A stretch of DNA of 64,000 nucleotides from Castellaniella sp. (GCF_034675845.1 NZ_JAUCCU010000001.1:682001-746000); one strand, 5' to 3'. Numbered from the stretch's first letter, positions 17,682 through 27,557 are shown. Notes: a model not told the origin generated them from the sequence alone. Made by a program: numbers and translations.

Positions 17682-20429
17682 ATGAATCGACTGAAAACTT
17701 GCCTGGCCCTATTGATACTGGCTTTAACTGGCCTGATGCCTGTTTATGCCAGCAACACAGCGGCGCCCGCCGACGGCATCCAGCCCATCGTCACTATCCA
17801 GGGCGTCAGCGAATACCGGCTGGATAACGGTCTGACCATTTTGCTGGCACCCGATCCATCCCGCGCCCAGACCACGGTCAATATGAGTTACCGGGTGGGA
17901 TCACGCAACGAGGGGGCAGGCGAGACCGGCATGGCGCATCTGCTGGAACATCTGCTGTTCCGAGGCAGTCCCCAATTTCCGGACGCCATGGCCGAGTTTT
18001 CCCGGCGCGGACTGGCCGCCAATGGCTCCACCACCACCGATCTGACCAACTATTACGCCACCTTCGCCAGCGACCCGGAGACTTTGCAGTGGTACTTATC
18101 CTGGCAGGCCGACGCCATGCTCAATGCCAGCATCAGCCGCCAGGACCTGGATGCGGAAATGCCGGTCGTGCGCAATGAGATGGAACAGGGCGAAAACAGC
18201 CCCTTCAGCATTTTGATGCAGCAAACCAATGCCGCCGCCTATCTATGGCACCCGTACGGGCGCAGCGTGATCGGGGCCAGATCCGACGTTGAAAACGTAG
18301 ATATCACCCAGTTGCGAGCCTTTTATCACCAGTACTATCAGCCCGACAACGCCGTACTGATCGTTGCCGGGCAATTCGACCCTGCCCAAGCTTTGCAGTG
18401 GATCACCCAATCGTTTGGCACCATCGCCGCGCCCAAGCGCATCCTGCCTCCTGAATACACCACCGAACCCGTCCAGCAAGGCGCACGCGCCGTCACCCTG
18501 GAACGCATAGGCGGCAGCCCCATCGCCATTGTGCAATACCATCTCCCCGCCAGCGCCAGCGATACCTTCACGGCTCTGTCCATGGGCACAGCCATGCTGG
18601 CCGACAGCCCAGCCGGCCCCCTGTATCAGGATCTGGTTCAATCCGGCCAGGCCAGCCAAGTGTTTGGCTTTGCCCGTGCCCTGCAGCAACCCGGCTATGC
18701 GGTCTTCGGGGCTCAGCTACAACCTGGCGCCGACCCTCAGGCTGCCTTGCGCGCCCTGGAAACCGCCCTGGAAACCAGCGGCATCCCCCTGCTGGACCAA
18801 GCCGCCCTGGAACGCAACCGCACGGCCTGGCTGAATCAATGGCAGAAAGTCTACGACCACTCGGCCAGCCTGGCCGACGCTTTGTCCGACGCCGTATCGC
18901 GTGGCGACTGGCGTCTGTTTTTCATCGAGCCCATGCAGGTGCGCGCCCTGACCCTGGACACCATCCGCCAAGCCCTGACTACCTGGCTGCTGCCGACCAA
19001 CCGGACCAGCGGGCTTTATCTGCCCACGTCAGATCCTGTCTATGCCCCTGCAGCCCCGACCGCTGACCTGGCCCCTTGGATCGCACAGTTGGAAACCGGC
19101 ACCACCCGTCCCGCCACGACGGCTTTCGACACGGACCCGCTGGCATTGGATAGCGCCACCCAGCGCAGCGTCCTGAACCTGCCCAACGGCCAGGTAGCCA
19201 TGGCATTGCTGCCCAAGCCCACCCCTGGCGATCAAGTCTTCGTCAATATCAGCCTGCGGGCGGGTACTGTCCAGCAAATGCAAGGCCTGGGTCTGGTGCC
19301 CGACATCACGGCATCCATGCTGCTGCGCGGTGCCCAGGGGCTGACGCGCCAACAAATCGAAGATCGCCTGACCGAACTGGACTCCGGGCTGACATTCGGC
19401 AGCGCAGGCAATACCTTGACGGTCAGTATGCGCAGTTCGCGCCAACATCTGCCGACCCTGATGGAATTGGCCTTCACGCTCTTGCGCCATCCCAGCTTTC
19501 CGGAATCCGAACTGCAGGAAATCCAGCGCAGCCTGGAGACCAACATCGAAAACCAGGCCGTCAGCCCTGCCTGGCTGGTGCAAAATACTTTGCAACGGCA
19601 CGATCAGCCATGGCAACCGGACGATGTCCGCTATACCCCAACGGCCCAAGAGCTGAGCGCCCATGCCAAGACCCTGACACGCGATCAACTGCAGGCCTTC
19701 CATCATCAGTTTTATGGTGCGGGCGACCTGCTGGTGTCCGCAGTGGGGGATTTTGATCCCCAGGCTCTGACCGACAGCCTGCGTCAGGGGCTGGCGGGCT
19801 GGCAACAGGCGCCCGCCTACCAGCGCATTCCCGATCCCTGGTATGCCGTCACCCCCGATGTATTCCACATTCCTGCCCCCGGCAAGGCCAATGCCAATTA
19901 TCTGGCCGTGCTGCCCCTGAAACTGCAGGATACCGACCCACGCTGGCCCGCACTGGCGCTGGCCAACTACCTGCTGGGCGGTTCGCAGGACTCCCGCCTG
20001 TGGCAGGCCATCCGCGTCCAGGGCGGTCTGTCCTACACCGTGGGCAGTCGCGTGCAGGCCTCGGCCTGGGAGCCCTCCGGGGGCTGGTCGCTGTTTGCCA
20101 CCATGGCCTCACAAAACGCAGCCCCACTGCAAACCGCCATGCAACAGGCCTTGGCCGACGCCCTGAAAACCGGCTTTACGCAGGCCGAAGTCGATCAGGG
20201 CGTCAAATCATTGCTGAACTATATGAAGCTGGGCCGATCCAGCGATAGCTGGCTGGCCAATCAGTGGCTGGACTATCTGGATACCGAGCGCAGCTTTGCC
20301 TGGCAGCAAGCCACGATCACCCGGCTGCAAGCCCTCAGCGCCGACGAGGTCAACCAGGCCATGCGCGATTTCCTGACACCGGATCAGCTCAGCATCGCGA
20401 TTGCCGCCGATACCGCCCTCTCGCACTGA
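17682..20429 (+). CDS. M16 family zinc metallopeptidase, two-domain, exported
   Basis: 915 residues with a Sec signal peptide MNRLKTCLALLILALTGLMP ending near VYAS. The inverted zinc motif HLLEH is at 86-90 and the third ligand Glu lies about 75 residues later in VVRNEMEQGENSP. The C-terminal half (from about residue 500) is a second M16 fold without the motif, with the usual R/Y substrate region (SQDSRLWQAIRVQGGLSYTVGS). This is the PqqL/protease III-like layout. It is probably periplasmic and degrades peptides. Monocistronic, convergent with dnaJ. Confidence 0.9.
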   Translation: MNRLKTCLALLILALTGLMPVYASNTAAPADGIQPIVTIQGVSEYRLDNGLTILLAPDPSRAQTTVNMSYRVGSRNEGAGETGMAHLLEHLLFRGSPQFPDAMAEFSRRGLAANGSTTTDLTNYYATFASDPETLQWYLSWQADAMLNASISRQDLDAEMPVVRNEMEQGENSPFSILMQQTNAAAYLWHPYGRSVIGARSDVENVDITQLRAFYHQYYQPDNAVLIVAGQFDPAQALQWITQSFGTIAAPKRILPPEYTTEPVQQGARAVTLERIGGSPIAIVQYHLPASASDTFTALSMGTAMLADSPAGPLYQDLVQSGQASQVFGFARALQQPGYAVFGAQLQPGADPQAALRALETALETSGIPLLDQAALERNRTAWLNQWQKVYDHSASLADALSDAVSRGDWRLFFIEPMQVRALTLDTIRQALTTWLLPTNRTSGLYLPTSDPVYAPAAPTADLAPWIAQLETGTTRPATTAFDTDPLALDSATQRSVLNLPNGQVAMALLPKPTPGDQVFVNISLRAGTVQQMQGLGLVPDITASMLLRGAQGLTRQQIEDRLTELDSGLTFGSAGNTLTVSMRSSRQHLPTLMELAFTLLRHPSFPESELQEIQRSLETNIENQAVSPAWLVQNTLQRHDQPWQPDDVRYTPTAQELSAHAKTLTRDQLQAFHHQFYGAGDLLVSAVGDFDPQALTDSLRQGLAGWQQAPAYQRIPDPWYAVTPDVFHIPAPGKANANYLAVLPLKLQDTDPRWPALALANYLLGGSQDSRLWQAIRVQGGLSYTVGSRVQASAWEPSGGWSLFATMASQNAAPLQTAMQQALADALKTGFTQAEVDQGVKSLLNYMKLGRSSDSWLANQWLDYLDTERSFAWQQATITRLQALSADEVNQAMRDFLTPDQLSIAIAADTALSH

Positions 20430-20443
20430 AATCCCAAGAAAAA

Positions 20444-20471
20444 CCCCGCATTGCCTGAGGGCAGTGCGGGG
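20444..20471 (-). terminator. Rho-independent terminator of dnaJ
   Basis: 12-bp stem (20444-20455 with 20460-20471, one G-T pair) closing a 4-nt loop. On the minus strand it is followed by TTTTTC, so it mainly ends the dnaJ transcript; the plus-strand side has no T-tract for the M16 gene. Confidence 0.85.
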
Positions 20472-20495
20472 TCTACAAGAAAAGCGCCAAAAAGA

Positions 20496-21629
20496 TCAGG
20501 AAAAGAAGTTTTTGACCTTATCCGTCCAGGATTCGCTTTTTGGGGAATGGCGGTCACCACCATTACTGAGCGAGGCTTCGAACTGACGCAGCAACGCCTT
20601 TTGTTCGTCATTCAAACGCACTGGGGTCTCGACCGCCACGTGGCAATACAGATCGCCCGGATAGCTGGAACGAATCCCTTTGACACCCTTGCCGCGCAAG
20701 CGGAAGGTCTTGCCTGTCTGGGTGCCTTCAGGAATGGTGATCTCACCCCGCCCAGACAAGGTCGGGACTTCCAGGGAACCTCCCAAGGCGGCCTTGGTGA
20801 ATGGAATCGTCAATTCACAATGCAGATCTTCGCCATCGCGCTGGAAGATACCATGCGGAATGATGCGGATCTCGACGAACAAATCGCCCGGAGGCCCGCC
20901 ATTCACACCGGGTTCGCCATTGCCCGATGAGCGGATGCGCATGCCGTCATCGATCCCGGCCGGGATCTTGACCTGCAAAGTTTTGTTTTTGCGGATGCGG
21001 CCTACGCCATCGCATTCTGCGCAAGGGTTGGAGATTTCCTTGCCCGAACCATGACAGGTGGGGCAAGTCTGCTGCACGCTGAAAAACCCCTGCTGCATAC
21101 GCACGGCACCGCTGCCGCCACACGTCTGGCAGGTATGCGGCGTCGTGCCGGCCTTGGCCCCCGACCCATGACAGAAATCGCAGGTTTCCCAGCTGGGAAT
21201 GCGGATCTCGGTATCAAAACCGTTGGCCGCCTGCTCCAGGCTGATTTCCAGGTTGTATTTGAGATCGGCTCCGCGATAGACCTGCGGCCCGCCGCCACCG
21301 CCTCGCCGACCACCGGCGCCTCCAAATATCTCGCCAAAAATATCGCCAAAGGCATCGGCGAAACCACCCGCGCCAGCGCCCATGCCTGGGCCGGCAGCAT
21401 TGGGGTCCACCCCCGCATGACCAAAGCGGTCATAGGCAGCACGCTTTTCTGCATCGGACAGCATCTCGTAGGCCTCTTTGGCCTCTTTGAATTTGTCTTC
21501 GGCTTCCTTGCTGTCCGGGTTACGGTCTGGGTGATACTTCATCGCCAGCTTGCGATAAGCCTTGCGGATATCGTCATCGGAGGCGTTCTTGGCTACCCCT
21601 AGGACTTCGTAGAAATCTCGTTTTGCCAT
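20496..21629 (-). CDS. dnaJ: Chaperone protein DnaJ
   Basis: 377 residues, usual size. J-domain with HPD at 33-35, Gly/Phe-rich linker (about 75-115), and four zinc-finger repeats: CDFCHGSG, CQTCGGSG, CPTCHGSG and CAECDGVG. The C-terminal substrate-binding domains follow. DnaJ delivers unfolded clients to DnaK and stimulates its ATPase. It lies 138 nt after dnaK, with a hairpin in between. A long Gly stretch GGAGGRRGGGGG in the linker is normal for the family. Confidence 0.98.
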   Translation of the reverse strand: MAKRDFYEVLGVAKNASDDDIRKAYRKLAMKYHPDRNPDSKEAEDKFKEAKEAYEMLSDAEKRAAYDRFGHAGVDPNAAGPGMGAGAGGFADAFGDIFGEIFGGAGGRRGGGGGPQVYRGADLKYNLEISLEQAANGFDTEIRIPSWETCDFCHGSGAKAGTTPHTCQTCGGSGAVRMQQGFFSVQQTCPTCHGSGKEISNPCAECDGVGRIRKNKTLQVKIPAGIDDGMRIRSSGNGEPGVNGGPPGDLFVEIRIIPHGIFQRDGEDLHCELTIPFTKAALGGSLEVPTLSGRGEITIPEGTQTGKTFRLRGKGVKGIRSSYPGDLYCHVAVETPVRLNDEQKALLRQFEASLSNGGDRHSPKSESWTDKVKNFFS

Positions 21630-21673
21630 GGCTATCGGTTACTTGCTGAATACGCTACGGTTAAAGGACAGAT

Positions 21674-21702
21674 GCCCGGATCGGTAAACACCGAACCCGG
21701 GC
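21674..21702 (-). terminator. Hairpin in the dnaK-dnaJ intergenic region
   Basis: GCCCGGATCGGT (21674-21685) pairs with ACCGAACCCGGGC (21690-21702), with a one-base bulge. No strong T-tract follows on the minus strand. This may lower read-through from dnaK into dnaJ, giving less DnaJ than DnaK. Confidence 0.5.
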
Positions 21703-21767
21703 GGCAGGCAGACTGCTGCACTGCGCCGACCTCCCGGATGGGATGGTCGGCGACAGGCACAGCAATA

Positions 21768-23690
21768 TTAGTCGCGCTTGACTTCCTTGAAGTCGGCATC
21801 GACGACATCATCGTCCGCGGGCTTGGCACCGTCAGCCGCTGTTGCGCCTTCGGCGGCTGCCTGCGCCTGCATGTCGGCGTACATCTTCTCGCCAAGCTTC
21901 TGCGCAGCCGTGGCCAGGGCCTCGGTCTTGGCATCAATCACAGCCTTGTCGTCGCCCTTGGCGGCTTCCTCGAGGTCTTTGATGGCAGCCTCGATGGCTT
22001 CCTTTTCAGAGGCTTCGAGCTTGTCGCCGTATTCAGTCAAGGACTTGCGGGTGGAGTGTGCGAGCCCATCGGCCTGGTTACGCGCCAGGGCAAGTTCAGC
22101 CACGCGGTGATCTTCCTCGGCATTGGCCTCGGCATCCTTCACCATGCGCTCAATTTCGTCCTCGGTCAGGCCGGAACTGGCCTTGATCGTGATCTTGTTT
22201 TCCTTGCCGGTGCCTTTATCCTTGGCTGAGACATGCAAAATACCGTTGGCGTCGATGTCGAAAGTAACCTCGATTTGCGGCAAGCCACGCGCTGCGGGCG
22301 GAATGCCTTCCAGGTTGAATTCACCCAGGGCCTTGTTGCCGGCAGCGATCTCGCGTTCGCCTTGATAGACCTTGATCGTCACGGCTGGCTGATTATCGTC
22401 GGCTGTCGAAAACACCTGTGAAAACCGCGTCGGAATCGTGGTGTTTTTCTTGATCATCTTGGTCATCACGCCACCCAGGGTCTCGATCCCCAGGGACAGC
22501 GGCGTCACGTCCAGCAGCAGCACGTCCTTGCGGTCACCCGACAGCACCGAGCCCTGAATGGCAGCACCGGCAGCCACAGCTTCGTCGGGGTTCACGTCCT
22601 TGCGGGGATCGCGGCCAAAGAATTCCTTGACCTTTTCCTGGACTTTGGGCATACGCGACATACCACCCACCAGAATCACGTCGTCAATGTCAGAGACCTT
22701 GACGCCGGCGTCCTTGATGGCGATACGGCAGGGCTCGATCGTGCGCTCGATCAAGTCTTCGACCAGCGCTTCGAGCTTCGAACGGGTGATCTTCAGATTC
22801 AGGTGTTTCGGGCCGGATGCATCCGCCGTGATGTACGGCAGGTTGATCTCGGTCTGCTGCGTGGAAGAAAGCTCGATCTTGGCCTTTTCGGCAGCTTCTT
22901 TCAGGCGTTGCATGGCCAGCACGTCCTTGGACAGGTCGGCGCCGGAGTCTTTCTTGAATTCGTCGATGATGTAACTGATGATGCGCAGATCGAAATCTTC
23001 ACCACCCAGGAAGGTATCACCGTTGGTCGACAGGACTTCAAATTGCTTTTCACCGTCCACATCGGCGATCTCGATGATGGAGACGTCGAACGTCCCGCCG
23101 CCCAGGTCATACACGGCGATTTTACGGTCACCGCGCTCGGCCTTGTCCAGACCAAACGCCAGAGCGGCAGCGGTAGGCTCGTTGATGATGCGCTTGACTT
23201 CCAGGCCGGCAATGCGCCCGGCGTCCTTGGTTGCCTGACGCTGGCTGTCGTTGAAATACGCCGGCACCGTGATCACGGCCTCGGTGATTTCCTCGCCCAG
23301 ATAGTCCTCGGCGGTTTTCTTCATCTTGCGCAGAATGTCGGCAGACACCTGCGGCGGGGCCATTTTCTTGTCTTGTGCCTCGACCCAGGCGTCGCCATTG
23401 TCGGCCTTGAGGATCTTGTAAGGCATCAGGTCGATGTCTTTTTGCACCGCTTTTTCGTCGAATTTACGACCGATCAGGCGCTTGACGGCATAGACGGTAT
23501 TGGTGGGGTTGGTCACCGCCTGGCGTTTTGCAGGCGCACCCACCAGGATTTCACCGTCCTGCATGTAGGCCACAATGGAAGGCGTTGTACGCGTGCCTTC
23601 GGAGTTTTCAATGATCTGGACCTTCGAACCGTCCAGCACAGCGACACAGCTGTTGGTCGTCCCAAGGTCGATCCCGATGATCTTGCTCAT
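21768..23690 (-). CDS. dnaK: Chaperone protein DnaK (Hsp70)
   Basis: 640 residues from ATG 23690 (MSKIIGIDLGTTNSC); an upstream frame adds only five residues and lacks family support. Landmarks are the phosphate loop GIDLGTTN, GGEDFD, ILVGGMSRMP, the linker region DVLLLDVTPLSLG and the EEVD-like bacterial tail DDDVVDADFKEV. It folds client proteins in the cytoplasm in cycles driven by DnaJ and GrpE. A very good sigma-32 promoter overlaps the end of grpE just upstream. Confidence 0.98.
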   Translation of the reverse strand: MSKIIGIDLGTTNSCVAVLDGSKVQIIENSEGTRTTPSIVAYMQDGEILVGAPAKRQAVTNPTNTVYAVKRLIGRKFDEKAVQKDIDLMPYKILKADNGDAWVEAQDKKMAPPQVSADILRKMKKTAEDYLGEEITEAVITVPAYFNDSQRQATKDAGRIAGLEVKRIINEPTAAALAFGLDKAERGDRKIAVYDLGGGTFDVSIIEIADVDGEKQFEVLSTNGDTFLGGEDFDLRIISYIIDEFKKDSGADLSKDVLAMQRLKEAAEKAKIELSSTQQTEINLPYITADASGPKHLNLKITRSKLEALVEDLIERTIEPCRIAIKDAGVKVSDIDDVILVGGMSRMPKVQEKVKEFFGRDPRKDVNPDEAVAAGAAIQGSVLSGDRKDVLLLDVTPLSLGIETLGGVMTKMIKKNTTIPTRFSQVFSTADDNQPAVTIKVYQGEREIAAGNKALGEFNLEGIPPAARGLPQIEVTFDIDANGILHVSAKDKGTGKENKITIKASSGLTEDEIERMVKDAEANAEEDHRVAELALARNQADGLAHSTRKSLTEYGDKLEASEKEAIEAAIKDLEEAAKGDDKAVIDAKTEALATAAQKLGEKMYADMQAQAAAEGATAADGAKPADDDVVDADFKEVKRD

Positions 23691-23746
23691 AGTTGATCCT
23701 GTCAATGTTTGTATAAGGGGGCGGGCTTGATCCGCCGATGTCTGTG

Positions 23747-23774
23747 ATGTGGGGGCGTAACGACCGATTTCAAG
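23747..23774 (-). promoter_or_regulatory. Sigma-32 (heat-shock) promoter of dnaK
   Basis: On the minus strand CTTGAAA (23774-23768) is followed, after a 13-bp spacer, by CCCCACAT (23754-23747). This matches the RpoH consensus CTTGAAA-N13-CCCCATnT at all but one -10 position. The -35 box overlaps the last codons and stop of grpE, 57 nt before the dnaK start. Confidence 0.85.
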
Positions 23775-24339
23775 GCTGGCCGGTCGACACCATGACCAAG
23801 GCTGGACGCAGCACCCGATCAGCGATCAGATAGCCTTTTTGCAGGCTCTGGGCCACAGCACCCTGGGGGTGTGGCGACGGCACGTTGGAAATGGCCTGAT
23901 GCCGGTGCGGATCGAAGTTATCGCCCGGCTGAGGCGCGATCTCGCGCATCTGATTGCGCTCGAAAGCGGTATTCAATTGGCGCAAAGTGGACTCGACGCC
24001 CTGCTGCCAGTCTTCCGCCGTCTGGTTTTCCTGGGCCAGGGCGGCCTCCAGGCTATCGCGCACAGGAATCAGGCTCTCGGCAAAGGATTCCGTGCCGAAT
24101 TTACGCGCCTTGGCAACGTCATCCTGAGCCCGACGACGGATGTTCTCGACCTCGGCATGGGCACGCAGCAGTTGATCGTGGTATTCGCCGATCTTGGCCT
24201 GCGCTTCGGCCAACAGAACCGCCAGATCCTCGGTTGGCTGTTCAGCCGGGGGGATGCCAAAGGCATCAAAAGCATCGGCTGGACCCTGGGGCGGTACGCC
24301 CGTCAATTTCGGATCCAAGTCATCCTGGGGTGCCGACAT
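23770..24339 (-). CDS. grpE: Nucleotide exchange factor GrpE
   Basis: 189 residues. The central long helix (LLRAHAEVENIRRRAQDDVAKARKFG) and C-terminal beta domain (DNFDPHRHQAISNVPSP, KGYLIADRVLRPALVMVS) are canonical. GrpE releases ADP from DnaK. The N-terminal 45 residues are acidic and disordered, as usual. Its 3' end contains the dnaK heat-shock promoter. Confidence 0.97.
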   Translation of the reverse strand: MSAPQDDLDPKLTGVPPQGPADAFDAFGIPPAEQPTEDLAVLLAEAQAKIGEYHDQLLRAHAEVENIRRRAQDDVAKARKFGTESFAESLIPVRDSLEAALAQENQTAEDWQQGVESTLRQLNTAFERNQMREIAPQPGDNFDPHRHQAISNVPSPHPQGAVAQSLQKGYLIADRVLRPALVMVSTGQP

Positions 24340-24381
24340 GGTGCGATCTCCAAAACAGAAAATAGAAAAGTTGCTCTATAA

Positions 24382-24407
24382 ATAAGGGGTAAGCCAGGGA
24401 TTTCAAG
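24382..24407 (-). promoter_or_regulatory. Candidate sigma-32 promoter of grpE
   Basis: Minus-strand CTTGAAA (24407-24401), 11-bp spacer, CCCCTTAT (24389-24382). The -35 matches the RpoH consensus fully; the -10 matches less well and the spacer is short. It overlaps the hemH stop and lies 43 nt before grpE. Confidence 0.6.
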
Positions 24408-25470
24408 AGCCTGCGACAGAATCATCTGCCCACCCGGCCAGATTGTCCGCCAATAGGCCGGCAAAACCCTGAATCCAATCAGGATTGGCATTCAGGCAGG
24501 GGATATAGCGAAAATCCCGGCCACCCGCAGCCAGAAAGGCCTGACGACACTCCAGATTGATTTCTTCCAGGGTCTCCAGGCAATCCGCCACGAACCCGGG
24601 ACACAGCACATCCACCGACGCCACCCCATCACGCGCCCAGGATTCCAGCGTGGGCTGGGTATAGGGCTGCAGCCAAGGGGCCGCGCCAAAGCGGCTCTGG
24701 AAACTGACATGCAGCCGGGCGCCGTCAGCACCCAGTTGCGCGCGCAGCGCTGCCGCCGTCTGCATACAGTCGCGAAAATAGGGATCACCCTGGCGCACAC
24801 AGGACTGCGGCAAGCCATGAAAGCTGAGCAGCAGGCGCTCCGCCTGCCCCGCCTGATCCCAGTGCGCACGCACCGATCGGGCCAATGCCTGAATGTAGGC
24901 GGGCGCCCGGTAAAAGCGATCCAGATAACGCAAGGTGGGCTGATGGCGCAATCGGGCCAGGTGCCGACTGACCGCATCGACCGCCGTCGCGGTCGTGCTG
25001 GCGGCGTACTGGGGGTATAACGGCGCCACCAAAATACGGCCACAGCCTGCCGCCTGCAATCGCTCGATGGCGGCATCCAGGGCCGGCTGACCATAACGCA
25101 TCGCCAGCTCTACCCGCACGCCCAGACCTTGCGCAGCCAACGACTGGGCAACTCCCTGGGCCAAGTCCTGACCATGCACCAGCAAGGGTGATCCGCGTTC
25201 CAGCCAGATTTCAGCGTATTTGGGCGCAATGGCGGCTGGTCGGCGCGTCAGCACAAACAGCCGCAAAATCAGTTGCCACAGCACGCCGGGGAGTTCGACC
25301 ACGCGGGGGTCAGACAAAAATTCTTTCAGGTAGCGGCGCACCGCAGCCGGGGTCGGCGCATCGGGCGTGCCCAGATTGATCAGCAACACGCCCAAAGGGC
25401 CTCGGCCCGGGCCGGGCACATCAGGGTCTAGCGCCTGAGGATCAGGCGCTGAAGATAGAAAACGGGTCAT
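24403..25470 (-). CDS. hemH: Ferrochelatase
   Basis: 355 residues from ATG 25470 (MTRFLSSAP); the frame extends three codons to a TTG. Signature LLLSFHGLPQSCV holds the catalytic His, and CPGFVADCLETLEEI contains the conserved Glu/Cys region. HemH inserts Fe2+ into protoporphyrin IX in the last step of heme synthesis. It sits between hrcA and grpE, an order common in Bordetella-like genomes. Its 3' end carries the grpE promoter. Confidence 0.96.
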   Translation of the reverse strand: MTRFLSSAPDPQALDPDVPGPGRGPLGVLLINLGTPDAPTPAAVRRYLKEFLSDPRVVELPGVLWQLILRLFVLTRRPAAIAPKYAEIWLERGSPLLVHGQDLAQGVAQSLAAQGLGVRVELAMRYGQPALDAAIERLQAAGCGRILVAPLYPQYAASTTATAVDAVSRHLARLRHQPTLRYLDRFYRAPAYIQALARSVRAHWDQAGQAERLLLSFHGLPQSCVRQGDPYFRDCMQTAAALRAQLGADGARLHVSFQSRFGAAPWLQPYTQPTLESWARDGVASVDVLCPGFVADCLETLEEINLECRQAFLAAGGRDFRYIPCLNANPDWIQGFAGLLADNLAGWADDSVAGS

Positions 25471-25512
25471 GGACAACAAGATATGGAATCAGACATTGGA
25501 GGGATGACAGAT

Positions 25513-26526
25513 CTACGAAACACCCTGCCCGAGCGCATTGGACAACATGCGGGCAGTAATATCGACAATTGGGATGACCCTTTCGTAGGCCATGCGCGTG
25601 GGGCCGATCACCCCCAAAGTACCGATGACCTCGCCATCCACCCCATAAGGCGCGGTAATGACCGACACGTCTTCCAGGGGCACCAGGCGGGAATCCCCGC
25701 CTATGTAGATCTGCACCCCCTGGGCATGGCTGGAGACATCCAGCAAATGCAATAGATCGGTTTTTTGTTCAAAAAGATCAAACAGGCGCCGCAAGCGATC
25801 CATGTCGGTCGTCATTTCAGTGACGGACAAGAGCTTGCCTTCGCCAGAAATCACCACGGACTCGTCCAGCGTATCAGGCGTACCAATCCCGGCATCCACG
25901 GCTTGCTGCATCAAGTGGGAAATATCCGTGCGCAAGGATGCGAGTTCGGCGGCCAGAGACAGGCGCACCTGATGAAAGGACTTGCCGGAAAAATGCCGGT
26001 TGAAAAAATTGGACGCTTCGAGGAGCTCGACCTCGGTGTATTCGCGTGGCACAAACAAGATGCGGTTCTGCACATCGCCGTTGGGCGTGACGATGATCAG
26101 CAGGACGCGCTTGTCGGACAGGCGAATGAATTCGATGTGACGAAAGACCTGAGTGCGTTTCGGGGTCAGCACCACCCCAGCAAACTGGGAAAGATTCGAC
26201 AATAAAGTCGCTGCCGCCGTCACCGCACGTCCGGGTTCGGCAGCCGGCAGATAATCGGCAATCGAGACATCCGGAGAGAACTCGTAGGGCCGCACCGTCA
26301 GCAGGCTATCGACGAACAGGCGATAGCCCTGCGGCGTGGGCACCCGTCCTGCCGAGGTGTGGGGACTGTGGATCAATCCCAGGTCTTCGAGATCGGCCAT
26401 CACGTTGCGGATGGTGGCCGGCGAGAGATCGAAAACCTTGGATAGGGTGCGCGAACCCACGGGCTGACCATCCGCGATATAGCGTTCCACCAGCGCCTTC
26501 AGCAAAGCCTTGGCTCGATCATCCAT
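25513..26526 (-). CDS. hrcA: Heat-inducible transcription repressor HrcA
   Basis: 337 residues with an N-terminal winged helix (VERYIADGQPVGSRTLSK, SPATIRNVMADLEDLG) and the C-terminal effector domain (EVIGTLGVIGPTRMAYERVIP). HrcA represses CIRCE-controlled heat-shock genes such as groESL. I saw no CIRCE element (TTAGCACTC-N9-GAGTGCTAA) near hrcA, grpE, dnaK or dnaJ here, so its targets are likely elsewhere and dnaKJ rely on sigma-32. Divergent from nadK. Confidence 0.96.
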   Translation of the reverse strand: MDDRAKALLKALVERYIADGQPVGSRTLSKVFDLSPATIRNVMADLEDLGLIHSPHTSAGRVPTPQGYRLFVDSLLTVRPYEFSPDVSIADYLPAAEPGRAVTAAATLLSNLSQFAGVVLTPKRTQVFRHIEFIRLSDKRVLLIIVTPNGDVQNRILFVPREYTEVELLEASNFFNRHFSGKSFHQVRLSLAAELASLRTDISHLMQQAVDAGIGTPDTLDESVVISGEGKLLSVTEMTTDMDRLRRLFDLFEQKTDLLHLLDVSSHAQGVQIYIGGDSRLVPLEDVSVITAPYGVDGEVIGTLGVIGPTRMAYERVIPIVDITARMLSNALGQGVS

Positions 26527-26645
26527 GTTGTTTCACACCCTACGTACAGGACAGTGGCGACACATCAAGCACTGCGATGGCACCCTATCCCCCTATAATC
26601 GGATACTCACTATTATTCCATTAAACGAGCGAGGCACTGGGTTTC

Positions 26646-27557
26646 ATGCATTTCAACACCGTGGCCCTGGTCGGCCGCTACCAGGATAGCGGCATGGACG
26701 CCCCCCTGCGACGGCTGGGCGCCGTGCTGCAGGCAGCCGGCTGTACCGTCCTGATCGAGGCAGAAACCGGCCGCAATACCGGCATGACCGACTTCGCCCT
26801 GGCGTCCTACCAAGAAATTGGCAAGCGGGCCGATCTGGCCATCATCATGGGTGGCGACGGCACCATGCTGGCCGCCGCCCGCCAGCTGGCGACGTCCGGG
26901 GTGGCCATGATCGGCATCAACCATGGCCGCCTGGGCTTCATCACCGACATCCCGCTAGGCAGCGCCGACGAGGCCATCACCCGCATCTTGAACGGCGCCT
27001 ACGTATCCGACGAACGCATGCTGCTGGAAGGCCGTGTCATGCGCGGCGACCAACTGATGACCACCGGGCTGGCGTTAAACGACGTGATCATCAATCGCGC
27101 CGGGCGCGGCGGCATGATAGAACTGCGCGTCGAATGCGATGGCGTCTTCATGCACAGCCAGCGTGCCGACGGCCTGGTCATCGCCACACCGACTGGCTCC
27201 ACCGCCTATGCCCTATCGGCGGGCGGTCCGATTCTGCATCCTCAGGTCGACGCCCTGGTGCTGGTGCCCGTGGCCCCCCAGACCCTGTCCAACCGCCCCA
27301 TCATGCTGCCCGAGACCTCTTTGCTGAATATCACCATCCGCGCCCTGGGTCGGGTCGAGTCCGGAGCCAGTGTGCACTTCGACATGCAAACGATCTCCAA
27401 CTGCCAAGAAGGCGACCGCATCGACGTGCGCCGCAGTCCGCACCGCATCCGTTTCCTGCACCCACAGGGCTACAGTTATTTTTCCACCCTGCGCAGCAAG
27501 CTCAACTGGAATCGCATGCTACACCCCTGGGATGATCCAGACGAGTCCGCCACCTAG
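26646..27557 (+). CDS. nadK: NAD kinase
   Basis: 303 residues. GGDGT motif at 69-73 (catalytic Asp), and the second signature region GLVIATPTGSTAYALSAGGP. Phosphorylates NAD+ to NADP+. An ATG with poor SD but conserved FNTVALVGRY start. The hrcA-nadK divergent promoter region is 26527-26645 and contains CTATAATC near 26593. recN follows after 76 nt. Confidence 0.96.
   Translation: MHFNTVALVGRYQDSGMDAPLRRLGAVLQAAGCTVLIEAETGRNTGMTDFALASYQEIGKRADLAIIMGGDGTMLAAARQLATSGVAMIGINHGRLGFITDIPLGSADEAITRILNGAYVSDERMLLEGRVMRGDQLMTTGLALNDVIINRAGRGGMIELRVECDGVFMHSQRADGLVIATPTGSTAYALSAGGPILHPQVDALVLVPVAPQTLSNRPIMLPETSLLNITIRALGRVESGASVHFDMQTISNCQEGDRIDVRRSPHRIRFLHPQGYSYFSTLRSKLNWNRMLHPWDDPDESAT

Noticed and set aside
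16559..17683. Long antisense frame over mmsA (374 codons)
   Set aside because: Shadow of the conserved dehydrogenase; no family motifs.
25480..26645. CIRCE element for HrcA
   Set aside because: No TTAGCACTC/GAGTGCTAA inverted repeat found around hrcA, grpE or dnaK.
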